64,000 bases of DNA from Haematococcus lacustris (lineage: Eukaryota > Chlorophyta > Chlorophyceae > Chlamydomonadales > Haematococcaceae): NCBI GenBank assembly GCA_030144725.1, contig JASKMD010000025.1, forward strand, positions 8,176,033 through 8,240,032, read 5' to 3'. Each line of letters starts with the position of its first letter. Within the stretch, counting starts at the first letter, position 1. This document shows positions 1 to 12,171 of the stretch, piece by piece. Under the pieces are notes generated by a model, which did not search any database, was not told the origin of the DNA, and saw only the letters and a program-made list of their open reading frames with translations. A program made the position numbers and the translations under genes.

Positions 1-550
1 AGAGATGATGAGATAGAGCAGCCAGCTGGCCAGTCCTAGCCGTCAAAGGCAAGCACCAGCACAGCACCAGCACAGCCTTGGACGGCTTTTAGCTCACCCA
101 ATCTGGTTCAGCAAGTCCTGCTGCGACCAGAAACACCTAAAGGACCTGTGGTTTTGCCCATCATGGTTTATCGCACACATGCTCAAGTGAGGTATGATGT
201 GATGTCATGCTGCAACAGCCCCACTGGCATCACCCTGCGCCTGACACTATCAACAAGTGCCAACCTGGTAATACTGACAAGTAGTAATCCGAAGTAGGGT
301 TGAGCCTTCGGGATCTGTGCAGGTTGCCATTCCGTACCATGTGGAGCTGTCTGTCTGGGGTCTGAGGTATGAAGTATGGGTGTGCACACTGCTGGTGGTA
401 TTTGCTGATGCCATGCATTGGGTTGGGCCACGTGATGAGGGTGGTGATGATGTGCGTGACGAGAAGGGGCCATAGGCTAAGTGAGACAGCGGTGCAGTAG
501 TGATGGCTGGTGCAGTGCAGTACCTCGGCCAAGCAGCCCAGTCCACTAGC

Positions 551-3500
551 TCAGTGACCTCCACTTGCCTGTAGGGCTGTCGTGGCCTGGCTGCCCAGTG
601 ACGTGTACGCAATATACTTGCAGCTCCCTTGCTGGGCCGCCCTCGACCCTGGTTTTCTCCTGGCTGGCTTGGCCTGGGCCTTGGGCTGTGCAGTGTCTGT
701 TGGCCCTGCCTGCTCTGCCTGCTGCTGGTGCTGAGCCAGTGGCTGCAAGGGTCCATCGTGGTCATCACAGGCTGAGCCGAGGGGCTGCAGGGTGGCTGGC
801 CCAGAGCCAGTGCGGCTGGCTAGCTGTCTCATGCAGGGGGTCAGGGTGGACTGCTTCATGCGGCATAGCCCATTGCGCAAGGGGGCGCACTCCAATGGTC
901 GGGTCACCCCTACCACACTTGCCACCGCCATGGGAGTGGCCACCGCAATGACTGCTCCAGGCGCCGCAGCCTGTTCTGCATCTGGGGCTCTTTGCCCTAG
1001 CCCTTTGCTGGCCTTGCTGTTGCAGCCAGCTTTGCCGCTGCGAGTGACGCCCCCTGTCTGCCGTGCCTCTGTTGAAGCCAGCTCCATTGGCGCCATTGCT
1101 GACCCGGCTGCAGCATCCTGATCATTGAGCAGTCCTTGAGGGTCCAGGCTGCACATAGGCACTGCTGGCTGGCTGAGGGTGAGGTCAATGACCTGGGAGT
1201 TGGGTGGGTCGGCTCGACGAGCTGGCTGGCTGGGGCTGTCATGGCGGTCGCTGGCCGGTGGGACAGCAGGCCGTGATCTGATGACAGGGGCGATGACGTC
1301 TGTGCGCTTGGGCTTATGCCGGTTGCGGATGAGCCATTCAGCTGCACTGCATTGAGGGTGACAGGCAGGCCCCCTAGGCTTGAGGGCAGGGGCGGGTCTG
1401 CTGTCAGCAAGGGCCTCACTGGGCTCAGCCGCTGTGCTGCAGGCAAGCAGGTCACCCTTGCCAGCCGCGGCACCCACTGACTTGTGTCCAGACATGGACG
1501 GCTTTGCCCTGCCTGCCCTGGTGAGGGGTGCTGGCTGATCCCCTTGGGTGCTCTGGGGAGCCACTGCAGGCTGCAGTGCGGCCTCCCCTGCTTTGCAGGT
1601 GCCCTGCACTCCATCGGGTTGTTGTACTCCCAAGCTGCTATCCCTGCTGGCTGTAGAATGGGCTCTCATCCTGCTATGCTGCCCAGCACCTGCTGGCATG
1701 TGTGCGCGGCGTGCAGGGGCAGCTGGCGAGCAGCCTCCTGCTGTGCGGTACCTACTTGCCACTGGCCGCCCACGGCTGCTACTGGGGAGGGCTGGCTGGC
1801 CAGTAGGCAAGCCGGTCTCAGTTGATGCATTATTGCCCTCCAGCTGCTCGTCTGCGCTGCCCGGAGCCTGAGAAGGATGTCTGTCTAATGCCGCAGCTGC
1901 TACTGCTGCTCTGCCAGGCTGGACTGGTGCTGCGGGGTCTGTAAGGCTGGGTGTCAGCTGGGCAGGTTTAGAGCTGTGTTGTGGCAGCATGGGGGCGGGG
2001 CCTGTGGCGGCAGAGGTGACCCTGCGCTTGCGAGGCCCAGCAGTGCAGCCTAAGGCCGATGACCTAGCCCTAACTCTTGCTTTCTTCTCAACAACACAGA
2101 TGGGACGCTGTGCACTGATGGTTGGCTTAGCAGCTGCGGTGGAGCCAGCGTTGTCAGACGCAGCCTGGGGCAGGTGGCATGCTTCAGCAGCCTCAGTGAT
2201 GCTGGCTAGCCCTCGTTGGAGGCTTGCCACCTGCAGGGTAGGGTGGGCAGCACCAAACATGGTCAGGGTATGACGCATTTAAGGCGTCAAGAAGGCAGGT
2301 TCCTCATGCTGGGGTTAACTGTGCAGCTGGCCATCACCATGTGATGGTGCAGGACAAGAGGAAGGACAGCCCTTGAGGCAGCATAGGCAAGCTGGCAACA
2401 ACACGGATCAGGCCCACAATCACTGCAGACATCCATGCCACCGACCTGCACTGCTGTGCCGTGGCACGATCCTTGATGAGCTTGCGGCCCTTGGCCCGCT
2501 TGCGGCCTGGCTCCCTGCGTGACTAGCTGCGGCTCACAGATGCCAGCTACCCATGCTGTGGGCCTTGCACCCTGCTCACCCAGCCCAGCCACCCCACAGC
2601 CAGCTTGAGCCTCAGCAGCATGACACTGGCTGCCAAGCTGCAGGGCTGCAGGCAGCTCTGGCAGCAACGCCCGCATGCTCTGGCTGCGCAGCTTCTGCTG
2701 AGAGCGTGTGAAGTAACCAGGGGTGTGGGCGGGTGTGGTGGCTGGGCGAGGTGGCGTGGCTTGGGGTCCATCAGCCTCCCTCCCAGGGGTGGCGAGGAGC
2801 CCTGCGTCAGTCCCGGAGCCCCTGGGCCAAAAGCACCACAGGGCAGCGGGGTCTGCCGCCAAGCCATGGGGTGCAAGCTCAGGCGGGGAGTTGCACTTCA
2901 GCGGCTCTGCTCCATTGGGGCTGTCTATTGGGCTAGCTAGCTGGCTGCTGCCGGGTGGGTGGCTGCACCCAGTAGGGTTCAGTGCCGAGGGGCAACCGGC
3001 AGGTGGGCCTGGCAGCTGGGCTTTTGAACAGGCGGTGATGCTGGTGGCGATGGGGCTGATGGCGATGGCACTGGCTGCTGGTACAGGGGCCGGCTCAGTA
3101 GGTGCCTCGGCTGCATGCCTATGGCGACGCCGACTGGACCTGCGAGGGGTGGCCTGACTCTCTACCTGGGGACCAGGTTGGCTGCTTGGCTGCTCAGAGA
3201 GTTGTCCTTGCTGCTTGACCTTGTCTGTATCTTGCTGGCTGGCACACGTTGTCGGGGCACCAGGGGCATTGCTCTCTTGCTGCATGGCTGAGGTCAGAGG
3301 CCGCACAGGGGCCTTGGGCAAGGCAGGCAGCAGGTCAGGAATTTTGACATGACCCAGCACCCTGGGCAGTGCAGCAGGCTGAAGCTTGGCCTGGCCCACA
3401 TCCGCCGACAGCTGGGCGGCAGAGGCAAGATCAGGACAGCTGCCGGCTTCAGGCTCGCAGGCAGTCAGGTGTGGCTGGTGGGCTTCACTCGCAGTGTGGC

Positions 3501-6500
3501 CTTTGCCCCTGGCCCTCTGCCTACAAGGTGCTGCTGGCTGGCGCACACTTGCAGCTTGCATTCCACTCCCACTGAAGTCTGCTGCAACATGGGAGAGCTT
3601 TGCAGGTGCTGTTTTCTCATCAGCTGCCCACGCCTTTACTGCATCCTGCCCCTGCATTGCCACCTGGCCAGCAGCCTCCTCCCTGGGCAGTGAGCCTTGG
3701 AGAGGAGCTGTTGCCACGGGCCCAGAGGCGGGAGGGAGCTGTACGGGGTGGATTGGCTCTGGCAACCATGACAAGGGACTGCATGGAAGGACTGCTGTAG
3801 GTGAGCTGGCGGCTCGCTTGCGTGTTGAGCGGCGGGGTGTCTGTCCCGCTGCTGCTGTGGGGTGTGCATTGGGTGTACTGCTCCAGGCACTGCCAGTGCC
3901 AAGGCCCCCCCATGCTGAGCCCGCCCTACGCCCAGTCCCCACCTCAAACAGCCCTGCCTCCCCGCTTGTGCCAGGTGAGGTCAAAGCAGCAGACAGGCCC
4001 TCGAACAGCTGCAGGATCTTGCTGCATTGAGGGGGAGGAGCAAGGCAGGCAGCTTGCAGCCGCTGATGATCCACGCTGGAGCCAGCCAGGCAAGCCAGGT
4101 CTGGAGCCCCGCCCATGCTCTGGTCACAGCCTGGTTGGGCTGGCTGTGTGATGGGCAGGTGACAGGCCAGTGCAGCTGTAGCTGTGGTACTGGCCTGTGC
4201 TGAGCACAGGGTTGGCACAGGGCTGATTACAACAGGCGGATGAGCCAAAGCGGGCAGCATGGCTGGGATGGGAGTGGTGGAGGTGCCACATTTGCGCCGA
4301 GCAAGCAGCTGCCATGCAGCATCTTTGCTGGTGCCTGCGCATAACGGAAGCATGGGGGACAAGGGCATGAGCTTGGGCATGGCTAAGAAAACCCTGCATC
4401 GGTATGCTCTGTACTCACAGCAACAGCAAGACGCTATTGGCACGACCTGGCCGGCATCAAATGGCACTGGTGTGTCTTCCACCTTGCCCCACTTTCCAGC
4501 TTGGTGAGACCCTTGCCAACACCACTGAGCCACACCTTTGTCCCTGGCCTCTGCTTAACATGTACTGAGAGCCTGGTCATATATTTCATGATACCTGCCT
4601 CTGACCCCTGCCATGACAAGCAATCACCAGCGTTTGTTCTGATGCACACCTGTGCTGTTGCGAGGGGTGGTGGTCCGCCGCCGAGCGGGCTTGTCAGTGC
4701 TGGGCACCAGGGTGACGTCCGGGCAGCTGGCTCGCTGCCCTTGCAGCCCCTGGTCCTGCTCAGCTGCCCCTGACCTGCCTGGCAGCTGACAGATCAGAGG
4801 AATGCCTGCACCACCCACAGCCTGCTGCCCCTGAGGAGACAGGCCAGCGCCAGGTTGGCTGGTTTGTGCACTTGTAGATTTGCCAGCTGCTTGGATGCAG
4901 TTTGACTGCAGCGTAGCCTGTGGCATGATGGCTGCTGGGAAGGTCGGGTCCTTCTGACACACAGGTGGACCCCAAGCCGCATCGGCAAGAGCTGCGCCCA
5001 GGCTGGGTGCAGGGCTGGAGTCAGGTGTCACGAGCACTTGAGGTGCAGGGCTGGAGTCAGGTGTCACGAGCACTTGAGGTGCAGAGCGGGGCCTACTGCC
5101 ACTGCGGCCGCTGTTTCTACCAGGGGTAGTGGCAGAGGCAGGGGTGGCAGCTAAGGTGGCTGTTGAGCCCTGCAGCGTCGTGTTGCGTGTTAGCGTGAGC
5201 TTTGGAGTCCCACTACCCACCACGGGTGGGGGCGGGGCCAATAACAGCACTGTGGGTGAGGTGCCAGGGGTCAGGACAGATGCCCAAGCCACGCTCTTCC
5301 TGCTCTTCCTGCCCTTGGCTGTGGTGTTATCGTGGGCTGCTATGCCGCTGCCACCTGGGTTGTCTGCCAGCCTGTCGCTGTAGGGTCGCACACTGCCAGC
5401 TGGCTTCACCCCTGGTGTGGCCGTCCCTGGCGCAGTGCGCTTTGCCTTGCAGCTCCTGCTTGGGGTGCAGCGGATGGGGGTTTGCCCCTCACAATGCAAA
5501 GGTGTTGCATTGAGAAGGTGGTTGGCTGCATCTGTCATTGCCCCTTGAGCTGACTCAGCCGCCCATGCCGCTTCTGAGCAAGGGTCGTGCAACGCAAACC
5601 CGGGGCTGCCCCATGCCACCAGGCTGGAGTCAGGCTGTGCTCTGAGCTGAGGCTGGCCTGCCTCACCCTTAGGGGGAGCCCTCCGGCGTGGTGTTGTTTG
5701 ACTGCCTCGTGGCATTTGAGGTGAGTGTGCAGGGGTGGTGCTGGCAGAGGAAGGGGCAACACTGCCTCCGGGGACTCTAGGGGTGGCCTTAGTCTGGGCC
5801 ATGAGAGACCTCACTGCCGCCCTGCTCAGTCCAAGAACATTGCTGGGCCCCGGGCCTCTGCTGGCTGCTGAGCAAATGATTCGGCGTTTGCTGGGCTGCA
5901 GGGCTAAGGCTGTCCCCACTCGTTTGCCTGCATGTAGCAGGAAGTCTTGAACACATGAGGGATGAGCTTGAGAAAGGTGTATGCATGTTGCTTCTCATTA
6001 CTTGAGTAAGAGCGCCCGTTGCCAGCACCCCATGTCAGCTCTTTGATCTGCTGGCTACTGGAAAACATAGAGTCATCAATGTCAAATACTGGCACATCTG
6101 TGGGCACCGGCACAGCCTTCAAAGACTTGCGCCGGCCTGTGCCCTTCTTAGCTCCTGCGGGAGGCACACATAGGCACTGTGACTGCAGCCTTGAAATGCT
6201 GGTCATGACTGCCACAAGCATTTGCATACCCTTGCATGATCGTGGACTGGCTGCATAGAAGCGTGCATCCCTGGGTTCGCCTGGTTTCTCAATGATGTAA
6301 TCACGCTCCTGCAGCAACATGCATCACAAAGCTGGCAACCCCTGCTCTAGCAGCCCAGTGTTGGCCCTCAGCTTCCCACCTCGATTCTCTGGCTTTGCTC
6401 AGCTGACGCGTGGACCCAAAGGCTAGACACAATGCATGCTGAAGATCCAGCCTGCACTCGAGAAAATATGTCAGGCAAAACCAGAGCCGCAAGGTTTGAC

Positions 6501-6738
6501 CGCTTGCACGCACCTTTCCTATCCTGCTATACAGTTCCCGCAACTGCGCTTCCTGCAGACATGACTCCTCGTGACTGGGGAGCAGCTTCTTTAGGTATAC
6601 GATGTGCGTGACGTCCTTGCTGAACCTGGGAACTGGCCTTGCGCCTAAGCTTTCAAGCTTGTGGACTACAGCCAACTGCGAGGTTACGTCGCCGTCCACG
6701 CGGCGAGGCACCAAGACTACGAGGCCTGACAGCGCCAT
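551..6738 (-). CDS. BRCT-domain protein, microcephalin (MCPH1)-like; multi-exon, C-terminus not resolved
   Basis: Exon 1 (6514-6738) starts at ATG 6736-6738 and encodes a BRCT-like fold: a hydrophobic first strand (GLVVLVP), a helix with KLESLGA, and a strand DVTHIVYLKK. Exon 2 (6002-6308) carries RDARFYAASP and a TDVPVFDIDDSM segment reminiscent of the acidic DDVPILLFE-type motif of microcephalin. Exon 3 (4650-5927) and exon 4 (from 4334 down to about 2500) join in phase and encode a long Pro/Ala/Ser/Gln-rich disordered middle with a duplicated QVLVTPDSSPAP unit. A last long exon (about 2235 to about 560) holds a SUMO-interaction-like VIDLTL and ends with KYIAYTSLGS, which looks like the first strand of a further BRCT repeat. 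Family members act in chromosome condensation and DNA-damage signalling in the nucleus; here that is inference. The rest of the C-terminal BRCT pair should lie left of 551 or outside the window. It could instead be another BRCT scaffold. Confidence 0.5.
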
Positions 6739-7548
6739 CCAATCACTAAGTGAAAATAAGGAGCGTCATCGTCTAGATACACGGATAAACATATCAACCA
6801 AATTTACAGCCAGGATGAAAGGGGGAGAAAGGTCCATTTCTCACTGCCGCTATACACTGCCACAATATGTAAGATAGGCTGCCGCAGTGCTGCGCACGCT
6901 AGCTTAGGTTCCGAAGGATGTTTGTTGTTTGCAGGTTTTGTCCAAGGTTCCGTCCAATGTGGGTCTCATGAGTCCAATGGGATGGCCCGCCCAGCCATGC
7001 CAAAGCCAAGCAGGCCAGACTAGAAGTAGGAGTATGTGCTTGATACGGCCCTAATGTGCAATTGGCGGCGTAAGTGGCGACGATAGCCAGCTACAGCAAG
7101 TCAACATCATCACTAGAAACTTCATCCCTCTCCAAGGGGATGTGTGAGAGCAAGAGCTATGGGAGCTTGAGCTAGAGATGGAGGCACACACACCAGATGG
7201 GCGGAGCTGAAGTGGGCTCTACAATGAGCCTTTACAATGCAACGGGGCATACAAGAAGCAGTGAGGCAAACAGAGACGACAAGAAAAACAGCCGACAGCT
7301 CCGACTCTCCCTCCAGCCTAAGCAGACTAGTACCGCCTTCATAGACAGAACATACATTCGCATACCACGCCTACGGGTATGGAAGAGATTGCATACATAA
7401 CATTTCCATACATGGCCTCCATCATAGTCATTATCCGTAACGCAGTCAAGGTAAGCTGCGTATGCAATCCCAGCTAGGCTCAGGTCACAGGTCATACGTC
7501 CAGCCCCGCTACAAGCTCCAACAACCCTCGGCTTTGGTGCACACGGGG
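6739..7548. promoter_or_regulatory. Intergenic region between two divergent genes
   Basis: This 810-bp stretch separates the start of the minus-strand BRCT gene from the start of plus-strand PI31, so it must hold both promoters. I see no convincing ORF, no clear TATA box at a fixed distance and no repeat. The assignment rests only on gene orientation. Confidence 0.4.
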
Positions 7549-10500
7549 ATGGCCTCCCCGCAAGGCGTCACGGCGATAGTGCAGGCATCGCGACCGCACT
7601 TCAGGTATGTCTTCTGCTTCGTAAAAGGAAGCTAGAACGTGCTATTACAGTGCATTACTTACGCGAGGTCACGCGCAGATCCGGCCACGACAAGCTCGCC
7701 TTTGCGGTGCACGCCGTGCTGTCGCTGAACGGGCTGCGGCTAATCGCTGTTTCGGACGCCGCGGATGCCCCAGGTGGCGTACCTTGTACCCGCGGCCCCC
7801 TTGTCCCTCACTAGGGCCTCCATTTGAGCCGGACCAGTAGTGGCCACTAGCAGCCACTAGCGGGAATTTACTAGTGGGCAATAGTGGCCCGACTCAAACA
7901 GTGTTATTGGGCTGTGTGGAGTAAACCCAGTGCACATGGCACATGAGCCGCCTACCACCTACATTATTGCCTGACCCGTTAAGGCTAAAGTGTAGAGTTG
8001 GCATGACAAAACATGCACTAATGTAAGCTGATGACAGCTCAAGAAGGGGGCACACACATTACTGTGCCACAGCAGGTGGCTGCTGCTGCTGCTGGGCCTT
8101 TGGTGGCTTGTCTCGCAGCCTCTTGTAGCCCAGGCCAGGGTACTCCTTGCCCTTGGCTGGCAGAGCTCCCTGGTCTTTCCAGTAGCACAGCTCCAGCGGC
8201 CGCCACCTGCTCTCCCCAATGCGCTGCATGTTCAGCGCTGCATTGCAGTCCCTGTCCAGCCACCTGCCTGGCTGTGGGGCAGGCTTTGCCTTGGCAGCCT
8301 TGCCCTTGGCCTTGCCTTTGCCCTTGGTAGGCTCAGCTGCAGGCTCAGCCTCGGTGCGCTTGCTACGCTTGGCTGGAGGGGGAGTGCTGGGCCCAGGCTC
8401 TGAGGCTGCTGACTGCGTGGCTGCTTGGCTGCTGCCTGGGGCCTGTGGGAGCTTGCAGGGGGCCATTACAGGGCACCACATCAGGCCCCGCACTGGCTGG
8501 TCACGCTCCTGGCTCCAGGCTGGGCGCACAAGGCGCTGTTCCACCTGCCCTGCTGGGGGCTTCCAGCCTGCAGGCCTTGTGGCACAAAGTTTGTTCAGCT
8601 CCTCCTCACAGGGCTGCTTGCCATTGACTGCTGAGCTGACCCGGGTGGTGCGGTGCTCATCCACAAGCACCACCCTGCCCCGCCGCTGGCCTGCGCCCCG
8701 GGGCCTGCACACCACCTTGCAGCAGGCACGCAGCACCGCATCAGCACCCCACCCACCCCCGGTGCCAATGCTAGCTGTGCCAAAGACCACCCGATCAAAC
8801 AGCCCGGCTAGCAATGGCCCAGCAATGGCCGAGAGCTTGGCTTGTGGGGGGCATGCTCGTGGTATCATGACTGTCAGCCTGATCTGGCTCTGAGCCACAG
8901 TCTGACTTGGAGTCAGAGTCGATGTCACACTCCATGCTGGCATGCTGGGCAGGGGCAGGCTGGGCAGGGGCTCGCGGGGGGAGTGGGGGTAGGGGGGGAG
9001 CATCAGGGGCTTGGTGGGGCTGCACGGCTGGAGGCTGAGTGGCGCTGCGGTACCCCGGGGTGGGGTAGCCCACCAGGCACGTTAGGAAGATTCTGAGTAC
9101 AAATTGCGACGCAATCACGCGGAGCTGGGAGTGGATTTCAGCCCGCAACTGGAGATGCGCCCGTAGCTTGCGCCTGGTCTTCTTGCATCCGCGCAGCACG
9201 GCGTCCTCCGGGACCTTGATGACCTGCGACAAGCACAAGTCAACATTCTGACAGGCCACTTTGACAGGCCAAGACACGATGCGGGGACACAAACAGTGCG
9301 GGGACACACAAGGCGGGGGCGTCACCTGACGTCTGCGCGTGGTCCAGCCATCCCGACGCTCCTGTCGTTGCTTGCCTTGACGGGAACGAGACGCTGCGAT
9401 GGAACCGACAGGAGCGACGGGTTATCACACAGCGCGTAACTCACGTAGCCCACAGTCGGCTAGGGACACGAACCTTTCTGTTTCTTTCCCGGGCCCTTCC
9501 GCTTCTCCTTAGGCCATCACGCGAGGCGCAGTGTGACGGGCGGTGGCTTTTTCAAGCAATATGGGTTTCCCGTGAAAATACACAATTGTGTGACCCTGAT
9601 CATGCGAGAAGTAGCCCCTATACATGAGCTTGACAGCACCTGAGCATGTGGCAGCTGTTACAAGCGGGCCTGCAGCCCTCCCTACCTCATGCCTAGCCTT
9701 GGTCCCTGGCCTGCAGACGAAACACTGGTAAACGAGCCTGATTACGTAGCTCCCTTAGACGGCTGGAACCAAAGCTCATCCTGCTTCAGCTTCCTGTACG
9801 CCCTGCCCTCCCAAGCCCCCCTGGCTGCTCCCTCAGCCCAGCCTCCCGCCAAAGGTGGACCCACTGAGCCCCAGCCCCAGCGCCTGCTGCTGAAGTGCTT
9901 GACCGTGGATACGGTGCTGCTAGCCAACCTGTCCAGTGAGCCCTCACCAGAGGGAGTGGTCCCTGCCACCTTGGAGCTGCCAGTGGAGCAATTCTGTGGA
10001 ACAGCAGCAGCAGCAGCACCTGCATCTGCAGCTGCGCCCGCTTCGGTGGCAACCACGTCAGCCTCAACCACTGCCGCTGCCACCGGCAACGGCACCACCA
10101 GTGGCTCCACCACAGACAGCCCCATTGCCACAACCGCGGTGTCCAGCCTAGGTTACAGCTACTTGCAGCTGCCGCTGCTGGTGGAGCAGGTGCAGGCAGC
10201 TCTTGCAGGCCAGGTGGGCATGCGCTCCGGCTGGCTGGCGGGCAACACATGGCAGCCAGCCGCACTCTCACAAACCCTCCTCTGCAGGCAGTGTCAGGGG
10301 TGGCTCAGCGCAGGTCAGGGGGCCAAGAACCCACTAGCCCATGCCCTCGCCAACCCCTCTGCACTCCCACATAGGACGCCCCTTTGCACGGCTCATCACC
10401 ACACCCAAACCTCCAGAAGCTGCCTGCTGGCCCTCCCTGCCACTGCCTGCCCATCACCACCTGCCCTGCCCATCACCCACAGAGTGCAGCCAGCCTGAGC

Positions 10501-12171
10501 CACAGAGGGTTAAGGGTTGTAGGGTTAACATTTTTAGGCCCATCACCACCACATCACGGTGCACTCTGGGGGGCTATAGAGGGCGGCTAGTGTATGCCTC
10601 TGATACCTACTTGGCGTATAGTGAGGCTGCCCCACCCACGCCCACGCTCACGCCCACACCCTCACCCTGTCACTTTTACCACCCTGCCATCAGCCGTGTC
10701 ACAGCGTTTCACATTGCGCATGCTGTGTGGCTGCTGCGTTGCTGCAGCTGGCTGTGCAAGAGACAGGCACAACCCCAGCCCACGGTAGCCAAGCCAACCC
10801 GACAGCACCAGCAGTGAGAGCAACTCGGGAAGGCCAGGGCGGGCCCAGGACCTCGGCCCCAGACCCTGACCCCAGGCTGGACCGGGGCCCTGGGCCTGAC
10901 CCACTGAGGGACTACAGCCAGCCAGGGGGGCCCTGGGGGGTGGGGGGGCCCCGCATGGGGATGGGGGTTGACCCTTTGGCGGTGGGCCGCGGCGACTTGG
11001 AGCCAGGTGAGGGGGCTGAGGGGGCGGTGTGGTGGCTAAGGGGCGGGGCGGGGCGGGGCGGGGCGGGGCGGGGCGGCAGAAAGTGTTGCTCATCCCTCCT
11101 GAAGGTCAGCCCCTGCTGCTTCTGCTGCTTCTGCTGCTACTGCTTGTCCTCCTGTTGCAGGTGGGTTTCCGGGTTTGGGGGGTGGCATAGGTGGGCTGGG
11201 CGCCCCCCCTCTCCGGGGGGGTCTGGGTGGCAGCGGCATGCACATGGGCCCAGGCCACCCCGCCTTTGCCGGCCGGCGGGGCCAGCCTCCCCCTAACTAC
11301 CTACCTGGCATGGGGGGTGGGGTCCCTGTGGGTCCCGGGGTGCGGTGGGACCCCATTGCTCCTGAGGGCCTTCAGGGCTGGCGGCCTGACGACTTCACCA
11401 GGTGGGCGCAACCACTGTCGAGGGTGTGATGGGTGTGACGAGAACTGTGAGTGCCAGGTACGTTTTACGGTTTCTGTGAGGGTGGGAAGTATGAAGCTAA
11501 GACTGTGTTGGGTCCCAGCTGTCTGTGTGCAAGGGGTGGAAGAGGGGAGGGGGGGACTGGAAGGGTCGTCGGCTATTGTCTTAGCAGGAGCAAGTTTGGA
11601 GCAGGAGCAGCCCGAGTTCTTGGGGTGGGTGAGCCAGCATGGGGCTGTACTTGAGCTGTATGCCAGTGCCGTGTCCAGCTCGCAAGCACGGGCAAGCTGG
11701 CCAGCAGGGAGTAGCCGTAGGCTGATGCAGCCTGTCCAGCCCATGCCATGCATTCACAGCCAAAACAAGACTCACAGGTCAGCAGGAGGCTGAGTGGCTG
11801 CAGCTGACCTGCATGCACTGCTGATGAAACTGTGTGGCCCACCTTGGTGACAGTCGTGTCAGGTGTGGTGTGACGTGAAGCTGGTGTGAGCAGTGAGTGA
11901 GGTGTGCTGCCCTGAGGCGAGAGGGGGGCCAGGCGCCTGCTGGCTGGTGCCCCATGTCAGCTGCCCATGTCAGCTGCCCATGCTCAGCAAGTGTCTGCAA
12001 TGCGTGCCATGCCAGTGCATGGTGTGCTCCTGGCACGGTGGGGCCATGCTGCCCCCTGCTGTGCATGGTGGCAGGCAAGGCGGGCCGGACGGCAGGCGGG
12101 CGGCGGTCCATCCGGACGTGATGCAGCCTGGGCCAGGGCGAGGGGTGGACTGGGACGAGATGTTCGGCTGA
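7549..12171 (+). CDS. PSMF1: Proteasome regulator PI31 (PSMF1/PTRE1 family), six exons
   Basis: PI31 binds the 20S proteasome and acts as a proteasome inhibitor/adaptor in cytoplasm and nucleus. Exons read as 7549-7604, 7679-7773, 9717-10213, about 10760-11006, 11161-11401 and 12075 (or 12096)-12171, and phases agree at the junctions I could test. Exons 1-2 give the family N-terminus (AIVQASRPHFR, then HDKLAFAVHAVLSLNGLRL). Exon 3 gives LDGWN, the LLLKCLTVDTVLL strand and the LLVEQVQAAL helix of the PI31 N-domain, interrupted by an Ala/Thr-rich insert. Exons 4-6 are the Gly/Pro-rich tail with RWDPIAPEGLQGWRPDDF and the terminal HPDVMQPGPGRGVDWDEMFG, both diagnostic of PI31 (the C-terminal FP-containing region). 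Intron 2 (7774-9716) contains a Fanzor relic, but all splice sites and frames are intact, so the gene is probably functional. Intron 4 contains a GGGGC repeat. The exon 4 start is uncertain. Confidence 0.88.
7796..9420 (-). pseudogene. Fanzor element copy 1, internally deleted, in PI31 intron 2
   Basis: Reading the minus strand, a basic stretch and a VPEDAVLRGCKKTRRKLRAH / EIHSQLR / ASQFVLRIFL segment (about 9070-9400) look like a Fanzor N-terminus. An Asp/Ser-rich insert follows, then the RuvC-II block (VVFGTASIGTGGGWGADAV and LVDEHRTTRVSS, Glu codon 8656-8658), a CPVMAPC zinc-type pair, a Lys-rich linker and the RuvC-III block (LDRDCNAALNM, Asp codon 8248-8250). The stop is at 8059-8061. 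The RuvC-I Asp motif and most of the wedge region are absent, so this copy cannot be a nuclease. Fanzors are eukaryotic TnpB homologues: RNA-guided DNA nucleases carried by mobile elements. The element's 3' end is placed at 7796 because the 260 bp downstream of the stop are shared with copy 2 and identity stops abruptly there. The 5' boundary near 9420 is a guess. Confidence 0.72.
7823..7898 (-). ncRNA. Candidate guide-RNA (omega/fRNA) scaffold hairpin of Fanzor copy 1
   Basis: Lying 160-236 nt past the Fanzor stop and about 27 nt from the element's 3' end, this 76-nt segment folds, as minus-strand RNA, into three stacked stems. An outer 10-bp stem (UUUGAGUCGG with CCGGCUCAAA, one U-G pair) is followed by a 7-bp stem (GCCACUA with UAGUGGC) and an inner 7-bp stem closing a 10-11 nt loop. 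The same 76 nt recur after copy 2. In TnpB and Fanzor systems the guide RNA scaffold overlaps the element 3' end and the guide lies just beyond it; position and structure fit, expression is unproven. Confidence 0.5.
10000..10030 (+). repeat. CAG-type triplet run in PI31 exon 3
   Basis: A short GCAGCAGCAGCAGCACC run inside exon 3 encodes the start of the Ala-rich insert in the PI31 N-domain. Similar CAG runs occur throughout the window, in coding and non-coding DNA. Confidence 0.6.
11041..11076 (+). repeat. GGGGC tandem repeat in PI31 intron 4
   Basis: About seven head-to-tail copies of the pentamer GGGGC, inside the intron between the exons ending at 11006 and starting at 11161. It is strongly G-rich on the transcribed RNA and could form G-quadruplexes. 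Confidence 0.85.

Noticed and set aside
8219..8893. Plus-strand ORFs opposite the Fanzor copies (also 12638-13628)
   Set aside because: High-GC shadow frames; the minus strand carries the RuvC motifs.
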